Positions 1 through 7,704 of a stretch of 64,000 nucleotides of DNA are shown piece after piece. This stretch comes from JAYPWI01 sp964629575. GTDB taxonomy: Bacteria; Actinomycetota; Acidimicrobiia; Acidimicrobiales; Poriferisodalaceae. Made by a program: the position numbers and the translations under genes. The notes under the pieces were generated by a model that was not told the origin of the DNA, made no database searches, and saw nothing but the letters and a program-made list of their open reading frames with translations. Every line of letters begins with the position of its first letter. The first letter of the stretch is position 1. The stretch covers positions 1 through 64,000 of the forward strand of contig CAZVUM010000011.1 in assembly GCA_964629575.1 (NCBI GenBank). The letters run 5' to 3'.

Positions 1-75
1 CCCACCGACGTGTCCCCCACCGACGTGTCCCCCACCGACGTGTCCCCCACCGACGCGTCCCCCACCGACGCGCCC
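1..75. repeat. 15-bp tandem repeat, five units, within the S9 peptidase gene
   Basis: Five consecutive 15-bp units start at 1, 16, 31, 46 and 61. Units 1-3 carry CCGACGTGTCC, unit 4 carries CCGACGCGTCC, and unit 5 is diverging. The period is a multiple of three, so the minus-strand reading frame is kept and each unit encodes Gly-Asp-Thr/Ala-Ser-Val. Unit 4 contains GACGCGTC (52-59), the same octamer that is massively repeated in the CobW gene at 21961-23124, and in the same Asp-Ala-Ser frame. The array runs to the window edge, so its full length is unknown. Confidence 0.9.
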
Positions 76-548
76 GCACCGACGAGGTGAAGCTTGTCGC
101 CGGCGACGTAGCTCACCCACGAGCCATCGGGCGACAGCCGGGGGTCGAAGACGCCCTCGACCGTGTCGAGCCGACTCACCGACGCCGGACCGGCCGCGAC
201 ATCGAGCACGTAGGCGGCGCCGGCGAGCGCGAAGACGGCGCGCGAGCCGCGAGCATCCGTCGCGTAGCCGACGATTCCGGCCGCGCCTTCGCGAGCGCGC
301 TCCCGGCGCGCTCGCTCGGCAGCCGGTAGCTCGGCCTCGTGGTCGTCGGCCAGGAGGGTCGCCGGATCCGCGAGGAGCATTTCGTCGCCGGACACCGGGT
401 TGTGGGCCCACAGGCACGTCACGGGGTCCTCGGGACCACGTGAGCGCAGGAACAGCACGAGTCCGGAATCGGTCACCGTGAAGGTTCGTGGCGATCCGAG
501 CGTGAATCGCTGGGTGCGCGCGCTCTGACGCGGGAAGGAATCGGTCAC
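1..548 (-). CDS. S9-family serine peptidase (prolyl oligopeptidase/DPP-IV-like), N-terminal fragment
   Basis: The minus strand is open from a GTG at 548 to the window edge (182 codons), so only the N-terminal part is present. The protein reads as a beta-propeller of the S9 peptidase type: LVLFLRSRGPEDP near residue 30, then a Trp-containing blade (VTCLWAHNPVSGDE), and later DPRLSPDGSWVSYV, the SPDG blade signature of DPP-IV-like N-terminal domains. The Ser-Asp-His hydrolase domain would lie beyond the window. The visible 3' end is odd: five 15-bp repeats encode G-D-(T/A)-S-V copies inside what should be a propeller blade. The gene is divergent from the thioesterase at 593, with 44 bp between them that contain the palindrome GTAGCGCTAC (559-568). 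The family call rests on motifs only. Confidence 0.62.
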   Translation of the reverse strand, partial: MTDSFPRQSARTQRFTLGSPRTFTVTDSGLVLFLRSRGPEDPVTCLWAHNPVSGDEMLLADPATLLADDHEAELPAAERARRERAREGAAGIVGYATDARGSRAVFALAGAAYVLDVAAGPASVSRLDTVEGVFDPRLSPDGSWVSYVAGDKLHLVGAGASVGDASVGDTSVGDTSVGDTSV

Positions 549-592
549 CGCGCCGACGGTAGCGCTACGACGCTGTCGGTAGCCTCGCCCGG

Positions 593-1039
593 GTGGCACT
601 CCCCGACCCAAGCGATTTCGACGAGCTCGACGAGCGGCGCCGCGCCCTGTGGCAGCGGTATGGACGCAGCGAACAGATCCTCTTCGTGAACCTCGTCGGT
701 CTATCGATCGACGAGACCCGGCTGGACTACTGCCGGCTGTCGCTCCCGTTTCGGTCCGAGCTGCTTCAGGCAGGCGGGTCTGTCCACGGCGGGGTGATCG
801 CCTCGCTGATCGACACGGCATGTGTACCGGCGGTGGGTTCGGGATTCACCGAAGCGCGCCCGTACTCCACCATCGACCTTCATGTGCAGTACATGGGCGC
901 CGCCCGCGACGGCGACGATCTCGTCGCCGCGGCCTGGATCACCAAGAGAGGGCGCTCGATCGTCTTCTGCGATGCCGAGGTCGAGACGAGCAGCGGGCGA
1001 ACGGTCGCCCGTGCCTCGCTCACCTTCAAGGTGTCCTGA
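593..1039 (+). CDS. PaaI-family hotdog-fold thioesterase
   Basis: This 148-residue protein has the length and layout of PaaI-type acyl-CoA thioesterases, which hydrolyse CoA thioesters as hotdog-fold oligomers in the cytoplasm. The segment SVHGGVIASLIDTACVPAV (about residues 63-81) is the conserved HGG(V/I) active-site helix of the family, and STIDLHVQYMGAA follows as the central beta-strand. The C-terminus GRTVARASLTFKVS is the usual last strand. It starts with GTG at 593, eight bases after a TAGCCT that may act as a -10 box (580-585), so it may be translated from a leaderless mRNA. The physiological acyl-CoA substrate cannot be told from sequence. It converges on the mycoredoxin gene with 27 bp between. 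Confidence 0.82.
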   Translation: MALPDPSDFDELDERRRALWQRYGRSEQILFVNLVGLSIDETRLDYCRLSLPFRSELLQAGGSVHGGVIASLIDTACVPAVGSGFTEARPYSTIDLHVQYMGAARDGDDLVAAAWITKRGRSIVFCDAEVETSSGRTVARASLTFKVS

Positions 1040-1066
1040 CGAGCTGCGTCCTGAGACCCGTCAGGT

Positions 1067-1393
1067 TCAGTTGCCCAGCAGTTTGTTGATCACGCGCCCA
1101 ACAGCGCCGGGCTGGGGAACCTCGACACCCTCGGGGATCAGACCGGGGGTCTCCTGCTGCATCGCAGTGAGAACTTGGGTCGGCGACGGATTGACCATCA
1201 CCACGCCCCCGACAGCGACCGTCGGTACGGTCTCGTTGCCGTTGGCGTGAGACCGCACGAAGTCGGCCGCGCTTGGGTCGTCCCAGATGTTGTGCTTGTC
1301 GAGCGGGATGTCGTACTTGGAGAGCTTGCGCTCCAGAGCCATGCAGAACCCGCAGCCGGGTCGCCAGTAGAACGTGATTGCGTCATCGGCCAT
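1067..1393 (-). CDS. mycoredoxin/glutaredoxin-like protein
   Basis: A 108-residue thioredoxin-fold protein beginning MADDAITFYWRPGCGFC. The Cys-Gly-Phe-Cys at about residues 14-17 is the dithiol active site, and the TVPTV segment before VAVGG is the conserved cis-Pro loop. In actinobacteria such proteins are mycoredoxins, which reduce mycothiol mixed disulfides; this assignment is from the family, not proven here. The internal ATG at 1393 was chosen over upstream starts because the glutaredoxin fold begins immediately after it. The C-terminal extension after residue 80 (PGLIPEGVEVPQPGAVGRVINKLLGN) is typical of actinobacterial members. It lies just downstream of, and co-directional with, the TlpA-like gene, so the two may form a small redox unit (71 bp apart). 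Confidence 0.82.
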   Translation of the reverse strand: MADDAITFYWRPGCGFCMALERKLSKYDIPLDKHNIWDDPSAADFVRSHANGNETVPTVAVGGVVMVNPSPTQVLTAMQQETPGLIPEGVEVPQPGAVGRVINKLLGN

Positions 1394-1464
1394 GGTGCAG
1401 TGAACACCACGGGCGCGGTCATTGTTCCCGGGAGCACGGTTCCCTCGAGCACCAACCCCTCGAC

Positions 1465-2058
1465 TCACCCCGAGTCGGAATCGCGATCGATGTATCCGGC
1501 GTCTGACAACACCGCGACCAACCGCCCGTAGTCGAGCTCGCCGCGTATCGGCGGGCGCCACCGCCCATCTGCGTCATACAGGACCGTCATCGGAAGCCCG
1601 CGAGCGCCGTGGTTGCGAGACAGCGAGTCCTTGTTGACTCCGACATCGCTGGCGACGATGTAGTCCTCCAAGCCGAACTGCCGAGCAAACGAGCGCCCTG
1701 CACCGCCACTCGTCTCCTGCGTGTGAATGAATACGAAGTCGACCTCGCCGGCGAAATCGTTCGCTGCGCGGACGAAGTCGGGGAGCTCTCGCCGGCAATT
1801 GGGGCACCAGCTGGCAAAGAAATTCACGACGGTGGGGGTGCCCTCGAAGTCGGCGAGCCGGATGCGTTCGTCGTCGAAGAGGCCGGGGAGATCGAACGCC
1901 TCGCGTGATCCGTCTCCGCTGGCCTGATCTTGCACCGCACCCCACACAACCCAGCCGAGGAAGATCACGAGGGCAGCGACGCCACCGAAGAGGACATACC
2001 AGGACCAACGGTCCGATCTGCGGCGCGACGTCTTCGGCCGGCGCTTCGTCTGAGCCAT
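1465..2058 (-). CDS. membrane-anchored TlpA/ResA-like thioredoxin
   Basis: A 197-residue protein with a positively charged N-terminus (KRRPKTSRRR), one membrane segment (WYVLFGGVAALVIFLGWVVW, about residues 20-39) and an extracytoplasmic thioredoxin domain. The motif FFASWCPNCRREL around residue 80 is the Trp-Cys-x-x-Cys active site of TlpA/ResA/CcmG-type proteins, and GARGLPMTVLYDADGR contains the cis-Pro loop. Proteins of this group reduce disulfides outside the membrane, for example in cytochrome c maturation, but no cytochrome genes are nearby, so the target is unknown. The start is the ATG giving MAQTKRRP; an in-frame start six codons upstream is possible. It runs in the same direction as the mycoredoxin gene. 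Confidence 0.85.
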   Translation of the reverse strand: MAQTKRRPKTSRRRSDRWSWYVLFGGVAALVIFLGWVVWGAVQDQASGDGSREAFDLPGLFDDERIRLADFEGTPTVVNFFASWCPNCRRELPDFVRAANDFAGEVDFVFIHTQETSGGAGRSFARQFGLEDYIVASDVGVNKDSLSRNHGARGLPMTVLYDADGRWRPPIRGELDYGRLVAVLSDAGYIDRDSDSG

Positions 2059-2148
2059 GCGGGGAGAACCCCACACACGGTGTCGTCATCCCGAAGAGTC
2101 CGATTGCCGACAATCGATGCATCGCGCTTCGATCGGTCGGCCACCGGA

Positions 2149-3099
2149 TCAGTCGGCCACCGGTTCGGCCGGTTCGGCCGGTGTGGCGTCGCATTCGACG
2201 CGTCGGCGAGCCGCATCGACCACAGGCGAGGGCCCCAACGACCACCCGAGCACCCGCACCAACATCGCCGCGGCCGGCCGCACGGCGACGACATCGACGA
2301 GGGGGGCCGACGGGAGGCGCAGACCTCGCTGCACGAACCGCGGCAGCAGCGCCACTGCGGCACCGGTCACCAGCGCGTATGCGGGACGGGCCCACAGCGG
2401 AACGGGCGGAAAGACGAGGAACCTCGCCGTCTTGCGGGCTTGGGCGCCCGCGACCAACGCGGGGCGCACGTCGTTCCAATAGGCGGTGAGCTCCCGCCTC
2501 GACGTGGGCACGTCCTCTGCGCCGAGGGCGATCGCGATCACCGCCATCTCGGCGAGGTAGCGGTCGACATCGGCGTCGGACAGCTCGGTTGACCCGTACG
2601 CACGTACCGCCCGCACAAAGGAATCGACCTCCGTCGCATGGACCCACCTCAACAGTGCAGGATCGTTGGCGGAGTACGGACGGCCGTCTGGCGCGACCCC
2701 CTCCACCGTGTCGTGCACCGCGCGCACGCGCGCGATGGCCCGCTCCGCAGTCGCTGTGCTGCCGAAGGTCGTCGCCGACACGAAGGAGGCGGTTCGGTGC
2801 AGCCGACCCCACGGATCGGTTCGATAGTCGGAGTGCTCGGCCACACCCGCCATCGCAAGCGGATGCATGGTCTGCAGCAGCAGCGCCCGGAGTCCCCCGA
2901 TGATTCCGGCGATGTCGGAGTGTACGCGCCAGGCCACCGAATCCGGCCCGAGGAGCCCCTCGTCGCCGACGGGCGTCTCGAACACCTCGAGCCCCGGTCC
3001 ACCCGAACCCACCAGCAGGCCGCGGACGGCATCGCCGATGCGGGTTCTCACCGCCTCGATCAGTACATCGAGGTCGCCCGACGTGTCGGGCTCGGTCAT
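2149..3099 (-). CDS. MpaB-type oxygenase family protein (DUF2236)
   Basis: A 316-residue protein matching the DUF2236/MpaB-like family, which includes haem-binding latex-clearing oxygenases and the fungal MpaB enzyme. The diagnostic stretch is around residues 53-90: LRALLLQTMHPLAMAGVAEHS followed by DPWGRLHRTASFV, with the His-Pro and His-Ser residues conserved in the family. A second conserved block, LLRWVHATEVDSFVRAVRAYG, lies near residue 150. There is no signal peptide. The real substrate is unknown and the name is a family label. The ATG at 3099 (MTEPDTSGD) was chosen because the upstream in-frame extension is low-complexity and overlaps the DUF3039 gene. It ends 90 bp upstream of the TlpA-like gene. 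Confidence 0.8.
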   Translation of the reverse strand: MTEPDTSGDLDVLIEAVRTRIGDAVRGLLVGSGGPGLEVFETPVGDEGLLGPDSVAWRVHSDIAGIIGGLRALLLQTMHPLAMAGVAEHSDYRTDPWGRLHRTASFVSATTFGSTATAERAIARVRAVHDTVEGVAPDGRPYSANDPALLRWVHATEVDSFVRAVRAYGSTELSDADVDRYLAEMAVIAIALGAEDVPTSRRELTAYWNDVRPALVAGAQARKTARFLVFPPVPLWARPAYALVTGAAVALLPRFVQRGLRLPSAPLVDVVAVRPAAAMLVRVLGWSLGPSPVVDAARRRVECDATPAEPAEPVAD

Positions 3100-3115
3100 C
3101 TTGCCGCGGTCCGTC

Positions 3116-3385
3116 TCACCGACCTGCGGCCTTGAAGGCCTCGAAGATCTTCTTGCAGTCCGGGCACACCGGAAACCGCTGTGGGTCACGGCTCGGCACC
3201 CACTTCTTGCCGCAGAGAGCGGTGACCGGTTCGCCGGTCACCGCGCTGCGCGTCATCTCGACCTTGTCGACGTAGTGAGCGAAGCGCTCGTGGTCGCCGT
3301 CGTCGAGGAACTCCTCGGTGCGGTCGTCGAGAAGGGTTCCCCCGTCGGGTTCGACCGTCGAATTCCACACCGAGGACCGGATCAC
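3116..3385 (-). CDS. DUF3039 family protein
   Basis: An 89-residue protein of the actinobacterial DUF3039 family. The core reads ERFAHYVDKVEMTRSAVTGEPVTALCGKKW, then VPSRDPQRFPVCPDCKKIFE. Three cysteines (LCGKKW and CPDC) look like a small metal-binding or structural cluster. Function is unknown. The start is GTG at 3385, which overlaps the TGA of the upstream peptidoglycan-binding gene in a GTGA arrangement, so the two are almost certainly co-translated. Confidence 0.83.
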   Translation of the reverse strand: MIRSSVWNSTVEPDGGTLLDDRTEEFLDDGDHERFAHYVDKVEMTRSAVTGEPVTALCGKKWVPSRDPQRFPVCPDCKKIFEAFKAAGR

Positions 3386-3624
3386 AGGACCTGACCGCCA
3401 AACCCTGCGGCGTCCTCGATGGCACCCCATGTGTTGGGGCCGACGATGCCGTCGACGGCGAGGGCCTTGTCTCCCTGGAACGCCCGAACGCCGGTCTCGG
3501 TGGCTGGACCGAAAACGCCGTCGGCTGCACCGACGCCGTCGTATCCGATGCGTACCAAGAGGCTCTGAACCTGCTCGACGTGATCGCCGCCTGATCCGCG
3601 CTGCAACGTGGGTCGATCACTCAT
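3382..3624 (-). CDS. small peptidoglycan-binding domain protein
   Basis: An 80-residue protein that is essentially one peptidoglycan-binding domain of the PG_binding_1 type: LQRGSGGDHVEQVQSLLVRIGY, then GVFGPATETGVRAFQGDKALAVDGIVGPNTWGAI. The Asp-Gly-x-Phe-Gly and Asp-Gly-x-x-Gly-x-x-Thr-Trp motifs are characteristic. There is no signal peptide or hydrolase domain, which is unusual for a wall-binding module; it may act with a partner or bind in a non-canonical place. It overlaps the DUF3039 gene by four bases and is divergent from the MFS transporter. Confidence 0.83.
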   Translation of the reverse strand: MSDRPTLQRGSGGDHVEQVQSLLVRIGYDGVGAADGVFGPATETGVRAFQGDKALAVDGIVGPNTWGAIEDAAGFGGQVL

Positions 3625-3702
3625 GTGGGGTCTCTCCCTGACGTGGATGGTCCGTCCCAGTATGGTGCGCGGCGGGGCCAAGGGGAACAGAAGCGAGGAC
3701 TG

Positions 3703-4926
3703 GTGGAAACCAGCGACGACGCCCGAGGGATCGACTCCAAGGCCGGATGGTTTGTCGCGGCGGCCGCGTTCTTGTCCCTGTTCGCGGTGTTCGGAGTGGC
3801 CTACAGCTTCGGCGCGGTGTTCACAGCGATCCGAGACGAGTTCGGGGTCAGCAAGTCGGAGACCGCGTGGCTCTTCGCGATCACGACCTTCCTCTACTTC
3901 GTCTTCGGAATCGTGACGGGTCGGCTCAGCGACCGCTATGGCCCGCGTCCGGTCCTTCTCGCCGGGGCCGCCGCGATGGCGGGCGGGCTCATCACCACAG
4001 CCGCGGTGGACGAGCTCTGGGTGGGGTACATCACGTACGGATGCGGAGTTGGAGTCGGCGTCGCCTGTGCCTACGTACCGATGGTGGCGGCCGTCGGCGG
4101 GTGGTTCGAGCATCACCGAACAACCGCTCTCGGAGTCGCTGTTGCCGGAATCGGGGTTGGCACGCTCGTCGCCGCACCGGCGGCCAAGGCGCTGACCAAC
4201 GCCCACGATTGGCGCACTACCTACGTCGTCCTCGGCATCGCTTCGGCGGCCCTGCTCTCACTGGCGTCCGTTTTCGCCCGCCGCCCTCCGGTGTCGACTG
4301 CCGGCGCTTCACTCCCGCCGCTGCGCGACCTGTTGTCGTCCTCGTCGTTCCGGCTTCTGTACCTCGGGATGCTGCTCAGCTCGATGGCGCTGTTCCTTCC
4401 GTTCGTCTTCCTCGACGACTACCTGTCGGCCCGCGGCAGCGATCAGGGCCCGCTCCTCATCGGCGTCATCGGCGCCGCGTCGGTCGTCGGCCGCCTGGGT
4501 ATCGGGGCCCTCGCCGATCGCGTCGGCCTGGCCACCCTCTACCTCGGCTCATGCGCAGCGATCCCGCTGACGTTCTTGCTGTGGCTCGCCGCCGACACCA
4601 ACTTCGTGGTGCTGCTCGTCTTCGCGACGTCGATGGGTGTGAGCTACGGCGGATTCATCGCACTGGCGCCCGCGGTGACCGCGATGGCTTTCGGGCCAGA
4701 AGGCCTCGGCGGCGTCCTCGGCGCGCTGTACACGTCCGCCGGCATCGGCGGGCTCATCGGGCCGCCACTCGCCGGCGCGCTCGAGGGGCGGTTCGGCTAC
4801 ACGCCCACGATTCTTCTGGCCATCGCGTTGGGTCTCGCCGCGGTCCCGGCGCTGTGGCCGGTCGCGCAGCCGGCCAAGCGCAACCCCGCGGACCCCGAGG
4901 TGTTCACCGTCATCGGAACGGGCTGA
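3703..4926 (+). CDS. major facilitator superfamily transporter (OFA/monocarboxylate-like)
   Basis: About 407 residues with roughly twelve hydrophobic segments. After helix 2 comes GRLSDRYGPRPVLLAGA, the MFS loop 2-3 signature, and it recurs in the second half as GIGALADRVGLATLYLG. The N-terminal half (AAAFLSLFAVFGVAYSFGAVFTAIRDEFG, WLFAITTFLYFVFG) resembles oxalate/formate and monocarboxylate-type exchangers, so an organic-anion substrate is plausible but unproven. The GTG at 3703 (VETSDDARG) is the preferred start. The longer frame from 3625 adds a charged low-complexity leader that overlaps the promoter region of the divergent peptidoglycan-binding gene. Confidence 0.85.
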   Translation: METSDDARGIDSKAGWFVAAAAFLSLFAVFGVAYSFGAVFTAIRDEFGVSKSETAWLFAITTFLYFVFGIVTGRLSDRYGPRPVLLAGAAAMAGGLITTAAVDELWVGYITYGCGVGVGVACAYVPMVAAVGGWFEHHRTTALGVAVAGIGVGTLVAAPAAKALTNAHDWRTTYVVLGIASAALLSLASVFARRPPVSTAGASLPPLRDLLSSSSFRLLYLGMLLSSMALFLPFVFLDDYLSARGSDQGPLLIGVIGAASVVGRLGIGALADRVGLATLYLGSCAAIPLTFLLWLAADTNFVVLLVFATSMGVSYGGFIALAPAVTAMAFGPEGLGGVLGALYTSAGIGGLIGPPLAGALEGRFGYTPTILLAIALGLAAVPALWPVAQPAKRNPADPEVFTVIGTG

Positions 4927-4959
4927 ACAACCCGCGGTCGACGCCGCCGCTCAAGGGAC

Positions 4960-5428
4960 TCAGTCGACGCGAACCGGCGGGTTCGGACGCCCGATGTCCT
5001 CGCACGCAGCCTGGTAGTGCCCAAGTACGGATCCAGCGTCAGTCACCGACTCGACGTCGCCGTCGGGACCCAGATTGAGGTTGGCCCCATAGATCTGGAA
5101 CCAGACGTCGGTGACCTCGGTGTTGTCCACCGGCACGAGCAGGGTGTGAATCGACCCCGCTGGCTCGTAGAGGGAACGAGCCGGCACGGTCGACGTAGTC
5201 GGATTCGGCGTAGTGCCAGGCCCCACTCAGCGTGTAGGCGTAGACCTGGCCTGTGTGGCGGTGGGTCTGGACCTCGACGCCGGGAGCGAAGCGCGTGCGG
5301 ACGATCCACAGACCCTCCTGGACCTTGGCCACGAGCACCTTGAGCTCGGTCCCGTGCCCGACCTGGGGGGAGAGTAGCGGGGCGCCCGTCTGATCGGCTG
5401 GGGATGGGCGCGGCTGCTCACAGGACAA
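4960..5428 (-). pseudogene. cupin-domain protein of the dihydroxyacetophenone dioxygenase type, disrupted by a one-base frameshift
   Basis: Two overlapping frames together make one cupin. The upstream frame, from TTG at 5428, reads VRTRFAPGVEVQTHRHTGQVYAYTLSG, with the His-x-His metal site, and ends in sense at ESDYVDRAGSF. The sequence then continues one frame over as LYEPAGSIHTLLVPVDNTEVTDVWFQIYGANL, the expected second half including the third histidine, and ends at 4960. Removing one base from the GGG run at 5172-5174 restores a continuous family-like protein of about 155 residues (AGSF joined to LYEPAGSIHT). This may be a real mutation or an assembly error. Family members are Fe/Ni-dependent ring-ketone dioxygenases, but small homologues are often uncharacterised. 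The TTG start overlaps the gene upstream by 11 bases. Confidence 0.78.
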
Positions 5429-5972
5429 GCAGCAACACCATCACGATGACCACGACCACGATGGCCGCGCCGAACAGCGCCGTCGACCGCCCAGACGACG
5501 AGATGGGGTCGGCGACCCGGGCCGCCATCGACTCCACTTCCGAGCGCACCACCTCGGTCTCGGCTTCGCGGTGCGGGGGCTCGTCCTCGGGCCCGAACAG
5601 CTCCTCGAAGACGGCGTCGGCCCGGCGCTCGTCGTTGCGGTGGACCACGAGCTGACCCGCGCGATCGATCGCCCACTGCAGACCGGCGCCATCGAGGTGA
5701 CCGACCAGGTTCTCCACAGTGGCGACGTCCATCTCGTCGAGCTCGTAGGTCGGTCCTCCGGTGGCGCTGACTTCGGCGACCAGGAGAGCGTCGCTGAGGA
5801 GCCCGTGGTCCATCAGGTCCTGCACGAACGCGGGGAGCCGAGGCGGCTCTTCGAGAACCTCGTCTGGGTCGATCGGCCCGTCTGGCCCGTCTGGCCCGTC
5901 TGGCCCGTCTGGCTCGTCTGGGTCGGCAGGCTCCTCCGGATCGACGGACTCGTCTGGGTCCTTGTCGCTCAT
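5418..5972 (-). CDS. tail-anchored acidic protein of unknown function
   Basis: A 184-residue protein that I do not recognise. The N-terminus is an acidic Asp-Pro-Glu tract with a run of Asp-Gly-Pro triplets encoded by 9-bp tandem repeats (about 5872-5921). The middle (about residues 45-125) is a globular part containing PAFVQDLMDHGLLSDALLVAEVS and LQWAIDRAGQLVVHRNDERRADAVFEELFG, which resembles the paired modules of putative signal-transducing proteins but not closely enough to name. The protein ends in one strongly hydrophobic helix (FGAAIVVVVIVMVLLLVL) with no residues after it, so it is probably a C-terminally anchored membrane protein facing the cytoplasm. It is divergent from ferrochelatase and overlaps the frameshifted cupin downstream. 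Confidence 0.7.
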   Translation of the reverse strand: MSDKDPDESVDPEEPADPDEPDGPDGPDGPDGPIDPDEVLEEPPRLPAFVQDLMDHGLLSDALLVAEVSATGGPTYELDEMDVATVENLVGHLDGAGLQWAIDRAGQLVVHRNDERRADAVFEELFGPEDEPPHREAETEVVRSEVESMAARVADPISSSGRSTALFGAAIVVVVIVMVLLLVL

Positions 5973-6020
5973 CGGTCGCAACAGTAGGTGTCGAGGGCCG
6001 CCGCCCTGCAAGATGGGGTC

Positions 6021-7046
6021 ATGCCGCTCGGGCCCTTCGATTCCTGGCTCCTGCTCTCGTTCGGCGGTCCCGAGGGGCCCGACGACGTGACGCCGTTTCT
6101 CCGAAACGTGACCGCGGGCCGCGGGGTCCCCGATGCGCGGCTCGCCGAGGTCGCTGCGCAATACGAGATGTTCGGCGGGCGAAGTCCGATCAACGGTCAC
6201 AACCGCGCCCTGCGCAGTGCGGTGGAGGCGGAACTCACGCAGCGAGGTCACTCGCTCACGAGCGCGTGGGGCAACCGGAACTGGACGCCCACGGTGCCGA
6301 CAGCGCTCGAAGAACTGCGCGACGCCGGCTGCACGCACACCGTGTGCATCGCCACATCGGCCTTCAGCTCCTATTCCGGGTGCCGGCAGTACCACGACGA
6401 CATCGAACGGGCACGTGCTGGGGTGCCGGGCGCACCTGCGGTCCAGCGAGTCCGGGTGTTCTGGAATCACCCCGCGTTCGTCGGCAGCGTCGCGGACCGC
6501 ATCGTCGATCACCTCGAGGAGGCGGGCCTCGATGGGCGGGTCGCCACCGTTTTCACCGCACACAGCATCCCCGTGGCTCAGGCGGCGACGTGTGACTACG
6601 CCCAACAGCTCCGCGAGGCAACGACACTGGTCGCTCGCAGCGCTGGCCTGACCGGACGGGTGGAGCTCGCATACCAAAGCAGGAGCGGCCCACCGTCGGT
6701 GCCGTGGCTGGAGCCCGACATCAACGACACGCTTCGCACCCTCTCCGACGACGGCGTCGAGGTGGTCCTCGTCGTCCCGTTGGGGTTTCTGAGCGATCAC
6801 ATGGAGGTGGTGTTCGATCTCGACACTCAGGCGGCAGCGACGGCCGAGGCGCTCGGGATACAGATGATCCGCGTGGCGACCGTCGGCAGCCTCCCCCGGT
6901 TCGTTTCGATGCTGGTCGACCTGATGGAAGAGGCCGCCGGTCTACGGACCGAACGGCCGTCCGTGGGCCGCAGCGGTCCACGGCCCGACATCTGCGCGGC
7001 CGGATGTTGCCCCGCCCCTCAGAGACCAGACACTCGTAGCGGCTGA
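6021..7046 (+). CDS. hemH/cpfC: ferrochelatase (coproporphyrin ferrochelatase type)
   Basis: A 341-residue class II chelatase that inserts ferrous iron into the porphyrin; in actinobacteria the substrate is coproporphyrin III, so cpfC is the modern name. The N-terminus WLLLSFGGPEGPDDVTPFLRNVT is the classical ferrochelatase start. GGRSPIN, ATSAFSSYSGCRQY, TAHSIP (with the catalytic His) and PWLEPDI all fit the family. The tail PDICAAGCCPAP carries Cys-x3-Cys-Cys, which with an internal Cys ligates the [2Fe-2S] cluster known in mycobacterial and Caulobacter ferrochelatases. ATG at 6021 is preferred; a GTG at 5988 is possible. It converges on thymidine kinase with two bases between stops. Confidence 0.95.
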   Translation: MPLGPFDSWLLLSFGGPEGPDDVTPFLRNVTAGRGVPDARLAEVAAQYEMFGGRSPINGHNRALRSAVEAELTQRGHSLTSAWGNRNWTPTVPTALEELRDAGCTHTVCIATSAFSSYSGCRQYHDDIERARAGVPGAPAVQRVRVFWNHPAFVGSVADRIVDHLEEAGLDGRVATVFTAHSIPVAQAATCDYAQQLREATTLVARSAGLTGRVELAYQSRSGPPSVPWLEPDINDTLRTLSDDGVEVVLVVPLGFLSDHMEVVFDLDTQAAATAEALGIQMIRVATVGSLPRFVSMLVDLMEEAAGLRTERPSVGRSGPRPDICAAGCCPAPQRPDTRSG

Positions 7047-7048
7047 GG

Positions 7049-7663
7049 TCAGCCGGCGGCTCGCAACCGGTCGGCGACGGGCCCCGACTCGCCCGCTATC
7101 CAGTGGGCTCGGCAGCGCAGCTCATAGGTGACCTCGGCGGCGCGACCGTCGTCGATGAGGACCACATCGCCGTCGTACACCTGGACGCCGTCGTGCAGGC
7201 GGGCGTTGTGGGTGGCGGGCTCCCCGCACCAGCAGCGGGCCTGCACCTGGAGCTCGATGCGTTCGTCCGCCAGCTCCAGCAGCCGCGCACTCCCGGGGAA
7301 CAGCCGACCGCGAAAATCCGTGAGCAGACCGAACGCCCACACGTCGGCACCGAGTTCGTCGACGACCCTCGCGAGCTGCTCGACCTGTGTGTCGGTGTAG
7401 AACTGCGCCTCGTCACAGACGACGAAATCGAGAGCCCCGTGCCCCGAGCGGTGGGTGCGTGCGAGCTCGACGAAATCGACGCGGGGCGTGACCTCGATCG
7501 CCGGCGCGGCGACCCCGAGCGCGCTCGAGACCATCGCACCCTCGCGGTCGTGCATGCTGCACAACAACCCCGTGCCGGTGCTCGCAAGGTTGTGGTGGAT
7601 CTGCAAGGCCATCGTGGACTTGCCCGACCCCATCGTGCCGTAGGAGAAGCGCAGGCATCCCAT
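7049..7663 (-). CDS. tdk: thymidine kinase
   Basis: A 204-residue type II thymidine kinase, phosphorylating thymidine with ATP in the nucleotide salvage pathway. Seen are the P-loop YGTMGSGKST near the N-terminus (residues 8-17), the magnesium-binding DFVVCDEAQFY (about residues 79-89) with the catalytic Glu, and the structural-zinc cysteines in QARCWCGEPATHNAR and ELRCRAHW. Length and order are normal for the family. It starts at the ATG 7663 and lies 41 bp downstream of nrdJ on the same strand, so both deoxynucleotide-supply genes may share a transcript. Its stop abuts that of ferrochelatase in a convergent arrangement. Confidence 0.95.
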   Translation of the reverse strand: MGCLRFSYGTMGSGKSTMALQIHHNLASTGTGLLCSMHDREGAMVSSALGVAAPAIEVTPRVDFVELARTHRSGHGALDFVVCDEAQFYTDTQVEQLARVVDELGADVWAFGLLTDFRGRLFPGSARLLELADERIELQVQARCWCGEPATHNARLHDGVQVYDGDVVLIDDGRAAEVTYELRCRAHWIAGESGPVADRLRAAG

Positions 7664-7704
7664 GGCTGCAAACTACACCCGTGTGATTCCCGCGTGAAAG
7701 GGGG

